DNA of 64,000 nt from Haloplasmatales bacterium 4B (GCA_003586005.1 NSKI01000008.1:21812-85811), one strand, 5' to 3'; counted from the stretch's first letter, positions 1 through 9,799 are shown. Numbers and translations are program-made. The notes: generated from the letters alone by a model not told the origin.

Positions 1-413
1 CCTGTTTCTTGATTATGAGTTAATAAATTAATAATCCTTTCGTTATTTTTTCTGAAAAAATAAGAAGATATGCCACTTATTAGGCCTATTATAAAAAAAA
101 TAACCATCCTGTAAAGCCAATTAAGCAATAACTGAGGTTCGTTATTAATTGTATCCAGTGGCATAAGTGGACCTAATAGTAAACCTGAAATAATACCAAC
201 GATTACTCCACCAGTAACACCAAATGAGATACTAGCCATAATAATTGGGATATACATGGTATGCGTGTAAACGTACTTTGTTCCCCCAAACTGATAGACA
301 AAAAAATAAACTAATAACATAAAAACAGTTAATAATAAAACATTCAAAGATTGATTTATTCCCCTTGGCTGTATAAAAAACTTAATAAATAACCTAGTAA
401 ATTTAGTTCTCAT
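1..413 (-). CDS. Membrane sensor or signalling protein, N-terminal part (runs off the window)
   Basis: The first 137 codons of a minus-strand gene are in view and the frame stays open to base 1. An ATG at 413 follows AGAGGGG at 421-427 with good spacing, so I prefer it to an ATG two codons upstream. The protein has a short basic N-terminus, then about four hydrophobic segments with Gly-rich turns (GVTGGVIVGIISGLLLGP) and ends in a charged stretch entering a likely helix. This layout is typical of the membrane sensor domains found at the N-terminus of diguanylate cyclases and histidine kinases, but the effector domain lies outside the window, so the output activity is unknown. Confidence 0.6.
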   Translation of the reverse strand, partial: MRTKFTRLFIKFFIQPRGINQSLNVLLLTVFMLLVYFFVYQFGGTKYVYTHTMYIPIIMASISFGVTGGVIVGIISGLLLGPLMPLDTINNEPQLLLNWLYRMVIFFIIGLISGISSYFFRKNNERIINLLTHNQET

Positions 414-490
414 ATCCATACCCCTCTAAATTCAATGTTTTTTTAATATATGTCATATTTTAGCATATTTTGTCGAATTGTTCAATTAAA

Positions 491-533
491 AAAGTCTCAC
501 TATACATATAATTTTATACCCAGTTGAGACTTT
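491..533 (-). terminator. Rho-independent terminator after trmB
   Basis: AAAGTCTCA and TGAGACTTT form a 9-bp stem with a long AT-rich loop. Read on the minus strand the stem is followed by a T-rich run, directly after the trmB stop codon. Confidence 0.6.
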
Positions 534-540
534 CAATTTG

Positions 541-1179
541 TTATTTAAAATTAGCTTCCATTCGATATATTCTTTGACCTTGGCTATGGAATCTCTCTTC
601 ATATTCAGTCATAATGTTTTTTTCAAAATTTGATTTATGAAGATCTAAACTTATATAATTAAACTCCATGTTAAAATGTGACATACTAATAATTGAATAT
701 TCAAACAGCTTTTGGTTATCTGTTTTAAAATGTATTTCCCCATCAACAAGCAATATTTCCTTGAAAATAGACAGAAAAGTATGATGTGTCAATCTTCTTT
801 TTTCATGACGTTTTTTTGGCCACGGGTCAGAAAAATTTAAATAAATTCTTTCTACTTCACCGTTTTCAAATACATCATTCAAAAAATTGGCATCTATACA
901 TACTAAAATAACATTTTGTAATTTTGCTTCTTTCAATTTTTCAACTGACCTTACCATCACACTTTGAACTACCTCAATCCCGATATAATTTATTTCAGGA
1001 TAATTTTTAGCCATATTAATAATGAATTGTCCTTTTCCCATACCTACTTCTATATGAATTGGGTTTGAATTATTAAAAAAAGCTTTCCATTTCCCTTTAA
1101 ATTCTTGAGGAACTAGTTTTACATACTGTGAATTGTTTTTTAAAATATTTTCCGCGTTAGCGATTTTTCTTAAACGCAT
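541..1179 (-). CDS. trmB: tRNA (guanine-N7-)-methyltransferase TrmB
   Basis: Predicted to methylate N7 of G46 in the variable loop of tRNAs using S-adenosylmethionine. The 212-residue length fits the family. The SAM-binding motif EVGMGKGQF is followed by the family signature NFSDPWPKKRHEKRRL, and the C-terminus ends with the TEYEERF segment seen in TrmB. The ATG at 1179 has an AGGTGA ribosome site. It lies 8 bases after the stop of pepV, so the two are probably co-transcribed, and a hairpin terminator follows the gene. There is no sign of damage. Confidence 0.95.
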   Translation of the reverse strand: MRLRKIANAENILKNNSQYVKLVPQEFKGKWKAFFNNSNPIHIEVGMGKGQFIINMAKNYPEINYIGIEVVQSVMVRSVEKLKEAKLQNVILVCIDANFLNDVFENGEVERIYLNFSDPWPKKRHEKRRLTHHTFLSIFKEILLVDGEIHFKTDNQKLFEYSIISMSHFNMEFNYISLDLHKSNFEKNIMTEYEERFHSQGQRIYRMEANFK

Positions 1180-1187
1180 ATAATCAC

Positions 1188-2552
1188 CTATCTTGTTAAA
1201 TTATAAATTGCATCTGCATAAATTGCGACCGCCTTAAATAAATCTTCCAATTCAACATATTCATTTGGTTGATGTACTAAGGCTTCCTTATTAGGAAACT
1301 CTGGCCCAAACGCCACAGCATTTTTTAAACTTCTTGCATAAGTACCCCCTCCTATTGTAAGAAGCGGTGAAGTAAAATCATTAGTATACTTAATGTATGC
1401 TTGATGTAGAGTTTTAACTAAATCACTATTAGGATCAACAAAATGTGGACCTTTATCTCTTGAAACCGCATAATCAAAACCATATTCTCCAGCTATATCG
1501 ATTAGCTTATTTGTCATTGATTTTGTGTCAGTATTAATTGGATAACGGTAATTTAATACTAAACTAAATACATTATTTTTATAATTTCCAACACCAACAT
1601 TGCAGGTTAATTCTCCCATTATCTCATTTTCATAATTAACACCAGTTTTTTTCATCCTTGAATCAAAGGTGAAGTATTTACAACAGAATTCGACAAATTT
1701 ATTGTTTAAATGTTCATTTAAGAATGCAAGCAAAATAAACCCTGCGTTTAAACCATCATCTGGCTCCATAGCGTGTGCATTCTTACCAAATGCTATTAAT
1801 TGTACTTTCCCATCTTCAAGTGATTTAGTTTCACCTGTGTAATTATTTTTAACTAGATATTGATTAAATGATTCAGTTAATTTGTTGTCAACAATTGCTA
1901 TTGCTTTATCAGGAACAACATTAGTTCTTTCTCCATATTGTAATTCATATAAACCGTTACCATCACACTTACCTGTAAAAGTACCATCCATAATTCCTTT
2001 TTCACCATATATTAATGGGAATGAAGCATCAGGTGCAAATCCAACCTCTGGCATTTTTTCTTTTTCAAAATAGCGTTTAACTCCACGCCATTCTGATTCC
2101 TCGTCTAAACCTAAAATTATTCTAATTCGCTTATTAAACTTAACATTCATATCCATTAACATTTTAACAGCATAGTAGGCGGCGATTGTTGGTCCCTTAT
2201 CATCTAAAGCACCACGCGCATAAATTTTACCATCTTCGATTGTCGCACTAAAAGGAGCAAATCGCCATCCATCACCAGTAGGCACAACATCTAAATGACA
2301 TAAAATACCTAAGGTTTCAGTTCCTTCTCCTATTTCTAGATGTCCTGAATAATTGTCAACATTTTTTACAACAAAACCATCACGTTTACCTAAATTCAAC
2401 ATATATTCATATGCTTCATGAATTGCGTCACCAAATGGGTGTGTAGCATTTTCAGAAAATTCTGTTAAAACACTCGGTATTTTTAGTAAACCTTGTAAAT
2501 CTTTAATAAAATCATCTTGATATTTTTTAAAACTTTCGTAATAATTTTTCAT
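1188..2552 (-). CDS. pepV: Dipeptidase PepV (M20 family)
   Basis: A cytosolic di-zinc metallopeptidase that removes the N-terminal residue from dipeptides and some tripeptides. At 454 residues it matches PepV of lactic acid bacteria and bacilli. Metal-site motifs are visible: CHLDVVPTGDGW near residue 85-96, ARGALDDKGP near 112-121 and LDEESEWRG near 149-157. A C-terminal GGGTYAR motif and a late histidine (LVHQPNE) also fit. It is the first gene of a two-gene unit with trmB. The upstream gene on the same strand is a decayed rsuA, the usual neighbour being an RNA-modifying enzyme. Confidence 0.93.
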   Translation of the reverse strand: MKNYYESFKKYQDDFIKDLQGLLKIPSVLTEFSENATHPFGDAIHEAYEYMLNLGKRDGFVVKNVDNYSGHLEIGEGTETLGILCHLDVVPTGDGWRFAPFSATIEDGKIYARGALDDKGPTIAAYYAVKMLMDMNVKFNKRIRIILGLDEESEWRGVKRYFEKEKMPEVGFAPDASFPLIYGEKGIMDGTFTGKCDGNGLYELQYGERTNVVPDKAIAIVDNKLTESFNQYLVKNNYTGETKSLEDGKVQLIAFGKNAHAMEPDDGLNAGFILLAFLNEHLNNKFVEFCCKYFTFDSRMKKTGVNYENEIMGELTCNVGVGNYKNNVFSLVLNYRYPINTDTKSMTNKLIDIAGEYGFDYAVSRDKGPHFVDPNSDLVKTLHQAYIKYTNDFTSPLLTIGGGTYARSLKNAVAFGPEFPNKEALVHQPNEYVELEDLFKAVAIYADAIYNLTR

Positions 2553-2591
2553 TATAATTCCTCCAATTTATAATCATTTACAAATAATAAT

Positions 2592-3280
2592 CTAATTTCT
2601 TCCCTCATTTAAATCTTTAAATTCACCTTATTTTAGGTTTTCATCTAATACCAGTTTTCCAATATCCATTTTTTAGATAAGTTACTTTCTTCCCCTATTT
2701 TTGAAACATCCGCTTAACTTGATGAAATTTACCTTCGCAAATATAAACTCATGCTTTATCTTTAGCGATAATTTCAAGCAATGCCTTTTTAGTTGTATAT
2801 AATTGATTATTCCCGTCATAAATTACTAAACCAAATTTAAAGAAGTTTATATCCTCAACTTCTAAAACTCCACTCACTTCAACATAATATTTCTTGTAAT
2901 TTTTTTTAGGGTGCAAAAATTGATTAACGAACAATCCATCATTAGTTAAAATAATTAACCCTTCAGTATCGATATCAAATCTACCACAAGGAAAAAGATT
3001 GTAAAGAAGTAAGTGCTCATTTAACAATTCTATTACTGTTTTATGTAAATTATCTGAAGTTGAGAAATATAACCACAGATTTTATTAATCATCAAATATA
3101 TAAATTCTTTATATTCAATAACTTCATTATATATAGAAATAACATCCTTATTAGGGTCAACATGAATACTTCCATCTTTTACAACTTTATTATTTACTAA
3201 AACAAATTTTTGTTTAATTATCTTTTTAAATTCCCTTCTAATCCGTATTTTAAATTAGCTAAGAGTTTCTCTAAGGGCAT
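2592..3280 (-). pseudogene. rsuA: Decayed 16S rRNA pseudouridine synthase (RsuA type)
   Basis: Reading all three minus frames restores one RsuA-like protein. It starts at the ATG at 3280 (MPLEKLLANLKYG, an S4 domain, with a GGGAG ribosome site), shifts frame near 3220, and continues with VLVNNKVVKDGSIHVDP and GYIS. A second shift near 3062 leads into DNLHKTVIELLNE and the catalytic region GRFDIDTEGLIILTNDG, where the first Asp is the expected nucleophile. A TGA at 2749-2751 interrupts the region before VYICEGKFHQVKRMF. Further stops and another shift precede MDIGKLVLDENLK and the C-terminal end. The only sizeable intact ORF (2749-3027) is a 92-residue internal piece. The gene cannot make a working enzyme as written. 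Another rsuA paralogue may exist elsewhere. Confidence 0.9.
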
Positions 3281-3414
3281 AACTTTACTCCCATTATTTT
3301 CCCTATTCATTAAAATATTATATCATAAATTCAATATTCAAAGAAGTTTTATAGGCACATAATTATAATTAAAACATACTATACTATTGAAATACATGTT
3401 AAAGGAGTGAAATA

Positions 3415-3708
3415 ATGTATCCACAACAACAATTTGAAGGAGATAACTTCATGGGTAGACCTCCATATGGACAAGAAATGTATCAACAAGGTGGAATGTT
3501 TCCGCCACAACAAAGTTTTCCTGGACCTGGCCAACCACAAAGTCAATTCCCACAAACTCCAGGTTTTGGTATTGGCGAACCATCATATAATGTAGAAGCA
3601 AGATTAGATCGAATTGAACGTGAAATAATAGAAATAAATCGCCGTTTAAACACATTATCACGACATATTCGTCGAATTGAAAATGTCTTAAATATAAGAC
3701 AAGATTAA
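3415..3708 (+). CDS. Small Gln/Pro/Gly-rich protein with C-terminal coiled coil
   Basis: A 97-residue protein with a strong ribosome site (AAAGGAGTGA) before ATG 3415. The first 55 residues are rich in Gln, Pro, Gly, Phe and Tyr and look disordered. The last 40 (ARLDRIEREIIEINRRLN onward) form an Arg-rich heptad helix. I do not recognise a family. Proteins with this two-part layout are common among spore coat and spore-associated proteins of bacilli, so a structural sporulation role is possible in a genome with sigE and sigG, but nothing here proves it. It is a single-gene unit with its own terminator. Confidence 0.75.
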   Translation: MYPQQQFEGDNFMGRPPYGQEMYQQGGMFPPQQSFPGPGQPQSQFPQTPGFGIGEPSYNVEARLDRIEREIIEINRRLNTLSRHIRRIENVLNIRQD

Positions 3709-3715
3709 AACCAAC

Positions 3716-3748
3716 AAAAGTCTTGTATGAAAATATAAGGCTTTTTTT
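3716..3748 (+). terminator. Terminator after the Gln/Pro-rich protein gene
   Basis: A 13-bp stem (AAAAGTCTTGTAT with ATATAAGGCTTTT, including G-U pairs) closes on a GAAA loop and is followed by a run of T. Confidence 0.75.
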
Positions 3749-3840
3749 ACTTCTTCCTTTTACTAGTATTACCAATTTATAAATTATCAAAAAGAGTTAC
3801 CCTTAATTTCATAATTATGGATAGCTCAATTTATAAAAAA

Positions 3841-4575
3841 TCAGTTTGTAACTGTATTCATAACAGCTGTTTCAGTCAACGCCTGAATTTCATCAGCTAC
3901 ATCATATACAGAGACATTATCTGTTAAATGTTTTATATAAGGTGGCAAAATCTTAATTGTTACCTTTCCTTTTTTTAATTTACCAATAACCTCATGTGCT
4001 GAATATGATTTGTCAGTTCCAATTATCGCCATTGGAATTATTGGCACCTGCGCTTTTATCGCAATTTTAAGACCTCCTGAATTATATTTTCCAACCTTTT
4101 TTTCTGTAATAAACTTAGTTATTTCTCCTTCGGGAAAGATTACTAATGAATGTCCTTTCTTAACGTTTTCTATTGCTTTATTTATTCCTTTAATACCTTC
4201 TCGAGGATTCAATCTATCAACAAAAACACTTCCAAAAGACTTAAACCAAGGTGCTACAACTGGGATTCTATCAAACCATAGATCCCCAGCAATTACTGCT
4301 CCTAGTTGTCTTTGCACTGCGAAACTTACAAAATAGGGATCAATCATACTTGGATGATTTGCGGTATATAAGACTGCTCCTTCAGTTAAATGTTCTCTAC
4401 CTTCAACTGTAACTTTAATACCCGTTTTCTTAACAATTATATTACAAACTTTACCTATATGTTTATAACGTTCTTCAATACTATATTTTTCAGGATGTTT
4501 ATATCTTTTTCTAATAGGTATGATATGAAACAAAACATATAAAATAACATTAAAATATACCCATAAGATTCTCAC
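3841..4575 (-). CDS. plsC: 1-acyl-sn-glycerol-3-phosphate acyltransferase PlsC
   Basis: Transfers an acyl chain to position 2 of lysophosphatidic acid to give phosphatidic acid for membrane lipid synthesis. The 244-residue protein has a hydrophobic N-terminal anchor (residues 4-20), the acyltransferase motif NHPSMIDP (His74, Asp79), a second block near FVDRLNPREGIKG and the FPEGEITK motif. The start is GTG at 4575 after TGGAGGAAA. It stands alone; flanking genes are unrelated. The lysophospholipid acyltransferase superfamily has several members, but the size and motifs fit PlsC best. Confidence 0.88.
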   Translation of the reverse strand: MRILWVYFNVILYVLFHIIPIRKRYKHPEKYSIEERYKHIGKVCNIIVKKTGIKVTVEGREHLTEGAVLYTANHPSMIDPYFVSFAVQRQLGAVIAGDLWFDRIPVVAPWFKSFGSVFVDRLNPREGIKGINKAIENVKKGHSLVIFPEGEITKFITEKKVGKYNSGGLKIAIKAQVPIIPMAIIGTDKSYSAHEVIGKLKKGKVTIKILPPYIKHLTDNVSVYDVADEIQALTETAVMNTVTN

Positions 4576-4842
4576 AAAATATTTCCTCCAATCATTTAGG
4601 TTTACTTATGACTATTTTTATTTTCTAACAGTTGTGTCTAAATAATTCAATTCTAGTTATAATGAAATCCTTAATTTTATTATAAACTAAAGATTTTATA
4701 CTTTCTATACTTTGATTTAAAATTCGTCATTTTTCCTACCACTACCTCTAATAAACTTACCCATTTATGATACTGCCTTCACAATTATTATTGAATTCAA
4801 GGCTAATTTTACAATTTCAAATGAATAATGTAATAGTCATAA

Positions 4843-4875
4843 AAAAGACATATGAACTAAATCCATATGTCTTTT
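4843..4875 (-). terminator. Terminator after ileS
   Basis: A perfect 12-bp stem (AAAAGACATATG with CATATGTCTTTT) has T residues following on the minus strand, just after the ileS stop. The bases between this hairpin and plsC (4576-4842) are AT-rich and I see no gene, RNA or repeat in them. Confidence 0.85.
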
Positions 4876-4879
4876 AAAA

Positions 4880-7615
4880 CTAATCTTTTATGACACTATT
4901 ACAACGCTCACATAATTCATCTTCATTAATTGTTTCAACTACTTGCCAACATCTTGCACAAGTATGTCCTTTTGCGTTTTCAACTAAAACTGACATATTT
5001 TCAAATTTTATAGCATTATCAGGAGCTATACCTTCGCTTATTTCAAATTGTGATACGATAAAGATTTGCTGTAAGTTTGCATCAATTGTTTTTAAATATT
5101 TTAAAGTAAGTTCATTTGGAAAAATAGTTAATTTCGCATTAAATGATTTACCAATTATTTTATCATTTCTAGCAGTTTCTAATGCTTTTAATACTTCATC
5201 TCTTAAATCAAGAAATTTCTCATATTTTGTTTTTATTTCCACAGCATCATTATAACCAGTTACTCTAGGCATATCCGTTAAGTGAATAGATTCTTCAGTT
5301 TTATTGTTTAAGTGAGAATATGCTTCATCTGCTGTATGAGGAATAATCGGTGCTAAAAGTTTAATTAGCCGTATAAAATTTTCATATAGTACAGTTTGAA
5401 TAGAGCGACGTGATACAGAATTTTCTTTTTCTATATACAGTACATCTTTTGTAAAATCGAGATAAAAGGATGATAAAAATTGTGAAATATAATTATTAAT
5501 ATAACGATACACAACATCAAATTGAAACTCATCATAAGCTGTTAAAACTTTTTCAGTTAACTCATCTAATTTTACAAGTACAAAACGATCGACTTCATTC
5601 ATTTCTTGATAATCTACACTATTTTTCAATACATCAAAATCTGTTAAGTTTCCTAACAAGAAACGGAATGTATTACGAATTTTACGATAAGATTCACTAA
5701 CTTGCTTCATTAAATCGTTTGAAATTCTAACATCTGCTTGATAATCGACACTAGCTACCCAAAGCCGTAATATATCAGTACCTGACTGTTTCATTATTTT
5801 TAATGGATCAATAACATTTCCTAAAGATTTGCTCATCTTACGACCATTACCATCTAGTACGAAACCATGAGTTACCACGTTTTTGTATGGAGCAATATCT
5901 TTCATTGCTACACCTGTAGATAATGAAGAATTGAACCAACCACGATATTGGTCACTACCTTCTAAATATAAATCAGCAGGATAAGGTAAATTCCTCTCAA
6001 CTAGTACTGAATGATGACTACTTCCTGAATCAAACCAGACATCCATAATATCAGTTTCTTTTCTAAATTTGTTGTTTGGACTACCTGGATGAGTAAAGCC
6101 TGCAGGTAGTAAAGCGTCTGCATTCCATTCAAACCAAATATTAGATCCATGTTCTTTAAACAAATCAGAAATATGGTTAATTACTTTTTCATCGAGAATT
6201 TCTTCACCATTTTCCGCATAAAACACTGGAATTGGAATTCCCCATAGACGTTGACGAGAAATACACCAGTCTTTACGGTCTTTAATCATATTTCCTAATC
6301 GAGTATCTCCCCATTTAGGATACCAATTTATATTATTAATTTCTGATAACATTCTTTCTTTTAAGCCATCAATTGAAGCAAACCATTGTGGTGTGACACG
6401 GAAAATAATTGGTTTTTTTGTGCGCCAATCATGAGGATAAGAGTGGGTAATAAAAGAAAGTTTTAATAAAGCACCTTTTTCTTCTAACATTTCACCAACA
6501 GCTTTATTCGCTTTATCAACGTGAAGTCCTTCAAAATAGATTGTGTCTTTAGTTAATTTTCCTTGCTCATCAGCGATACACAATGCCTCTAAGCCATATT
6601 TTTTCCCAATAATGAAATCGTCTTCACCGTGACCTGGTGCTGTATGAACACAACCTGTAGCTTCAGCGGTAACGTGTTCACCTAATACAACAAGAGATTC
6701 TCTATCATATAATGGGTGAATACATTTTATAAATTCTAGCTTATTGCCCTTAATAACTTTAGTGACTTCAACATTTTCCCACTTTAATTCTTCTGTTAAT
6801 TTACTCACCAAGTCATTAGCTACAACGTATTTACCTTTATTAGTATTTACTACTGCGTACTCTAAATCTGGATGAACTGATATTGCTAGATTACCTGGAA
6901 TCGTCCAAGGTGTTGTTGTCCAAATTATGAATTTTTCATCTCCATTAAGTACATCTTTAGGGTCAACAACATTAAAAGCAACATAAATCGAAGGCGATTT
7001 TTTATCATGATACTCAATTTCAGCTTCAGCTAGAGCTGACTCACTTGACCATGACCAATAAACAGGACGAACTCCTTTATATATTAAGCCACGAGAGACC
7101 ATTTTAGCAAATACCTTTAATTGCCTTGCTTCATATTCTTTTTGATAAGTAATATACGGATGATCCCAATCACCCATGACACCTAAACGTTTGAACTGTT
7201 CTTTTTGATTTGCTACTTGTTTTTTCGCATATTCAAGACATTTTTCCCTATATGCTGCTGGTGATAAAGTCTTTCTATCTACACCAAGCTTTGCGATTGC
7301 TGTTTCTATTGGTAATCCATGTGTATCCCAACCTGGAATATAAGGTGATCTAAAGCCAGACATGTTTTTATAACGAACAACAAAATCCTTTAAAATTTTA
7401 TTTAAGGCATGGCCAATATGAATGTTCCCATTTGCATAAGGCGGACCATCATGTAATAAATAATATTCCTTTAATTCATTTTTTCTCATTATTTTTTCAT
7501 ATAAATTCATTTCGGCCCATTTTTCTTGAATAACTGGTTCTTTTTTAGGCAAATTACCTCTCATTTCAAATGCAGTTTTCGGCATCAATAATGTATCTTT
7601 ATAATCTTTTGTCAT
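4880..7615 (-). CDS. ileS: Isoleucyl-tRNA synthetase
   Basis: Charges tRNA-Ile with isoleucine and edits valine. It is a class I synthetase of 911 residues, close to bacterial type-1 IleRS. Visible motifs are [18 protein letters not shown] (HIGH at 66-69), the editing-domain stretch [12 protein letters not shown], the KMSKSLGN loop, and a C-terminal zinc knuckle CARCW...CERC (cysteines near 886, 889, 902 and 905). The ATG at 7615 follows AAAGGAGGAAA. A T-box leader and a good promoter lie upstream, so expression responds to uncharged tRNA-Ile. The position next to the divIVA-ylm cluster is the usual Bacillota arrangement. The zinc-binding C-terminus is intact. Confidence 0.98.
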   Translation of the reverse strand: MTKDYKDTLLMPKTAFEMRGNLPKKEPVIQEKWAEMNLYEKIMRKNELKEYYLLHDGPPYANGNIHIGHALNKILKDFVVRYKNMSGFRSPYIPGWDTHGLPIETAIAKLGVDRKTLSPAAYREKCLEYAKKQVANQKEQFKRLGVMGDWDHPYITYQKEYEARQLKVFAKMVSRGLIYKGVRPVYWSWSSESALAEAEIEYHDKKSPSIYVAFNVVDPKDVLNGDEKFIIWTTTPWTIPGNLAISVHPDLEYAVVNTNKGKYVVANDLVSKLTEELKWENVEVTKVIKGNKLEFIKCIHPLYDRESLVVLGEHVTAEATGCVHTAPGHGEDDFIIGKKYGLEALCIADEQGKLTKDTIYFEGLHVDKANKAVGEMLEEKGALLKLSFITHSYPHDWRTKKPIIFRVTPQWFASIDGLKERMLSEINNINWYPKWGDTRLGNMIKDRKDWCISRQRLWGIPIPVFYAENGEEILDEKVINHISDLFKEHGSNIWFEWNADALLPAGFTHPGSPNNKFRKETDIMDVWFDSGSSHHSVLVERNLPYPADLYLEGSDQYRGWFNSSLSTGVAMKDIAPYKNVVTHGFVLDGNGRKMSKSLGNVIDPLKIMKQSGTDILRLWVASVDYQADVRISNDLMKQVSESYRKIRNTFRFLLGNLTDFDVLKNSVDYQEMNEVDRFVLVKLDELTEKVLTAYDEFQFDVVYRYINNYISQFLSSFYLDFTKDVLYIEKENSVSRRSIQTVLYENFIRLIKLLAPIIPHTADEAYSHLNNKTEESIHLTDMPRVTGYNDAVEIKTKYEKFLDLRDEVLKALETARNDKIIGKSFNAKLTIFPNELTLKYLKTIDANLQQIFIVSQFEISEGIAPDNAIKFENMSVLVENAKGHTCARCWQVVETINEDELCERCNSVIKD

Positions 7616-7640
7616 AAAATTTCCTCCTTTTAATTAAATA

Positions 7641-7866
7641 AAAAAAACGCCCTTACAAAGGACGATAAAATACCGTGGTACCACCTTAATTTGTATATAA
7701 ATATACCTCAAAAACCTTTAACGCGGGTTATCGTCATGCTTACTATAATATTTCAGCATGCGGCTCCAAGGTGATATTCCTTTATAGACTTATATGAGAC
7801 TTGCACCAACTCTCACTCGCTTAAATAAGATATCTAAAAAGTACTGTCCAATTCATCGCCTAATTT
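7641..7866 (-). promoter_or_regulatory. T-box leader controlling ileS
   Basis: The conserved T-box AAGGTGGTACCACGG lies at 7673-7687 (minus strand). It is followed by a terminator stem (CGTCCTT with AGGGCG, 7648-7664) and a run of T just before the ileS ribosome site. Upstream are the stem I features: an AGTGAGAG motif near 7815 and GGAATATCACC, which places a likely ATC isoleucine specifier at 7773-7775. The family reads the charging state of the cognate tRNA; the specifier call is inference from position. Confidence 0.93.
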
Positions 7867-7873
7867 TATTATT

Positions 7874-7901
7874 ATTATAACACACTCTTTACTTGTGTCA
7901 A
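7874..7901 (-). promoter_or_regulatory. Sigma-A promoter of ileS
   Basis: TTGACA (7896-7901) and TATAAT (7874-7879) are separated by 16 bases on the minus strand. This puts the transcript start near 7867, at the 5' edge of the T-box leader. Confidence 0.85.
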
Positions 7902-7909
7902 TTAAATTA

Positions 7910-8749
7910 TTAATGATTTTTATATTGATTAATGACTTCAAGAAAACTTAAATTTTTTTTGGGTTTTGCTCTTTCTTCTACAATTTCTGGCAAATTTACC
8001 ACTTGTTCTATTTCTTCTTCTATTTGGGTAATTTCACCATTTTCGACGTTATTATTATCAATAGTTATTTTATTATCAAAAAAAATATTATTTACATCAT
8101 CAAATTCAGTTAATTGTGATTTGTCTTTTACTTCTTTTGTAATTTTAATATATTTTGGATCGTTAATTAACGCAGCTATGTTATTATCGCATATTTGTTG
8201 CAATTGATTATCAGTTTCAAAAAATTGGAGTAACTCCTGAAAATCTTGATTGTCAGATCGAATTATATAATAATTACTATCAGAAAAACGGAAAATCGCT
8301 TTTCTAAATACTGTTAAAATATGCGAGCGATAAAGTTGTGATTCCTTATCTTTTTCTCTTAATTCATCGATAGCTAAACTTATTTGATTAAAAGCAGCTT
8401 CCTTCATTTCTTCAAGTTTAATCTCAGTATCAGTTACCAGTATTTTGGCACTTTCTTCTGCTTCAGAGGTAATAACATTAGCTTCTTCACGTGCTTTTTC
8501 AATTATATTATTGGCTTCAATTTGGTTACTAAGAGTTTTTTCATCTGATAAGTTATCTATTTCTGTTTTATTGTTTTTTAATTCAGAAATTTTTGTTTCA
8601 AGTAAATCATTCTCATTTTTTATTTTTACATGCTTCTCATCGATATCAATTAATAAATCAAGTAATTTTGTCATTACTATTTTTGTTTCTTGAGCTGTAT
8701 AATTTTCAATATTTGGTAATATTTGTTCTCGCAAAGTCTTAAAATCCAT
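7910..8749 (-). CDS. Coiled-coil protein in the divIVA position (divergent DivIVA-like)
   Basis: A 279-residue acidic protein lying between ylmH and ileS, exactly where divIVA sits in bacilli. Residues 30-140 are a long predicted coiled coil with Ala/Glu-rich heptads (IIEKAREEANVITSEAEES), followed by AIDELREKDKESQLYRSHIL, a layout like the second coiled coil and tail of DivIVA. The N-terminus (MDFKTLREQILPNIENYTAQ) lacks the usual DivIVA membrane-binding segment with its Phe-Arg-Gly-Tyr core. The C-terminal 90 residues are Asn/Glu-rich and look disordered. The ATG has a GGAGGG site. A polar or septal scaffold role is inferred from position and coiled-coil layout only. Confidence 0.65.
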   Translation of the reverse strand: MDFKTLREQILPNIENYTAQETKIVMTKLLDLLIDIDEKHVKIKNENDLLETKISELKNNKTEIDNLSDEKTLSNQIEANNIIEKAREEANVITSEAEESAKILVTDTEIKLEEMKEAAFNQISLAIDELREKDKESQLYRSHILTVFRKAIFRFSDSNYYIIRSDNQDFQELLQFFETDNQLQQICDNNIAALINDPKYIKITKEVKDKSQLTEFDDVNNIFFDNKITIDNNNVENGEITQIEEEIEQVVNLPEIVEERAKPKKNLSFLEVINQYKNH

Positions 8750-8768
8750 AAATATCCCTCCGAAAAAG

Positions 8769-9524
8769 CTAAGTAATAGGCATTTTTATCTCTAAAACGA
8801 TTTTATTTGTTTTTGTATTCCTTAATAAGTTAGAAATAATAAATCGACCTTTTTTTCTAACTGAGATAATATCATTTACTTCACATTTTAATGCTGGATT
8901 AGTAACTACTTGATCATTTTTATAAACAAATTTTGATAATACATTTGCTTTAGCACTATCTCTAGATAAATTATATACATGACTAATCAAATTATCAATA
9001 CGCATTGAAGAAATAATAATTTCTTTATATTTATAATTGACGCTTGCAATAAAATCTTTGTCATTTTTCTCAATGACAATTGGAACTCTATTTATCACTT
9101 TAAATTCATTAACTAAAATTGATTCTATATCTTTTGTTACAAAAAAGTAACAACAATCATCAATAAATACAATATCACCAAATAGTGATCGATCCAGTTT
9201 TAAACTCATTAATGTGCCTAAGACAGATTGATGGGTTAATTTTAAGTAACGTTTATTATATTTAATATTATAACAAGTTATATTAAATTCAGGTATAATT
9301 GTAAATGTTTTAGGATATAGTAATGCTTTTTTCCTTTCAGCAAACTCATATCCTCCATAAAATGAAACTTGTATTAAACTAAATTTTGAACATTCAATTA
9401 GTATACTCTGTTCTCTCAGAGTTAAAAATTTTGTAAGAATAACTTTTTCGTTTTTTTCTACCTTTTTAATCTGTTCCTTAATCTTAGCATAAAATTCTTT
9501 TTCTTCTGTTAATATGTTTAACAT
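8769..9524 (-). CDS. ylmH: S4-domain RNA-binding protein YlmH
   Basis: A 251-residue protein with an N-terminal YlmH-type domain and a C-terminal S4 RNA-binding domain (about residues 180-240, including SKFVYKNDQVVTNPALKC and NDIISVRKKGRFII). In other Bacillota, YlmH binds stalled large ribosomal subunits and rescues peptidyl-tRNA. It starts 6 bases after ylmG with no strong ribosome site, so translation is probably coupled to ylmG. Gene order sepF-ylmG-ylmH-(divIVA) is conserved in bacilli. Confidence 0.9.
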   Translation of the reverse strand: MLNILTEEKEFYAKIKEQIKKVEKNEKVILTKFLTLREQSILIECSKFSLIQVSFYGGYEFAERKKALLYPKTFTIIPEFNITCYNIKYNKRYLKLTHQSVLGTLMSLKLDRSLFGDIVFIDDCCYFFVTKDIESILVNEFKVINRVPIVIEKNDKDFIASVNYKYKEIIISSMRIDNLISHVYNLSRDSAKANVLSKFVYKNDQVVTNPALKCEVNDIISVRKKGRFIISNLLRNTKTNKIVLEIKMPIT

Positions 9525-9530
9525 CTATTA

Positions 9531-9782
9531 TCAACTTAAATAAAGAATAATTATTATTTTATATATTAATTGTAAAAACAAGATAGCGAGCATAGGTGCA
9601 AAGCTAATGCCAGAAAATTGTGCAAATCTAAACACATTTAGTAAAGGATCACAAATTCGCTCTAATAGCCGGTAAAAACCAGAGCTTCTTGCTTCTGGAA
9701 AATAACCAACTAAAATATACGCTATTAATATATAAGTATAGGCATTAATTAAGTACCCTAATGCATTTATTATTTCATACAT
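9531..9782 (-). CDS. ylmG: YggT-family membrane protein YlmG
   Basis: A small integral membrane protein of 83 residues with two hydrophobic helices separated by a loop carrying the YggT signature (PLLNVFRFA after a Pro and Arg-rich stretch). I start it at ATG 9782, which has AGGAG at the right distance; a TTG three codons upstream overlaps that site. Its role is not firmly known. In several bacteria YlmG/YggT homologues affect division or nucleoid placement. It sits between sepF and ylmH in a tight unit. Confidence 0.9.
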   Translation of the reverse strand: MYEIINALGYLINAYTYILIAYILVGYFPEARSSGFYRLLERICDPLLNVFRFAQFSGISFAPMLAILFLQLIYKIIIILYLS

Positions 9783-9799
9783 ATAAACCAACTCCTAGT

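Noticed and set aside
1882..2073. Plus-strand open frame inside pepV
   Set aside because: It lies wholly within the intact pepV gene, has no ribosome site and no recognisable motif.
3449..3790. Minus-strand frame opposite the Gln/Pro-rich protein
   Set aside because: Low-complexity shadow of the plus-strand gene; it runs through that gene's terminator.
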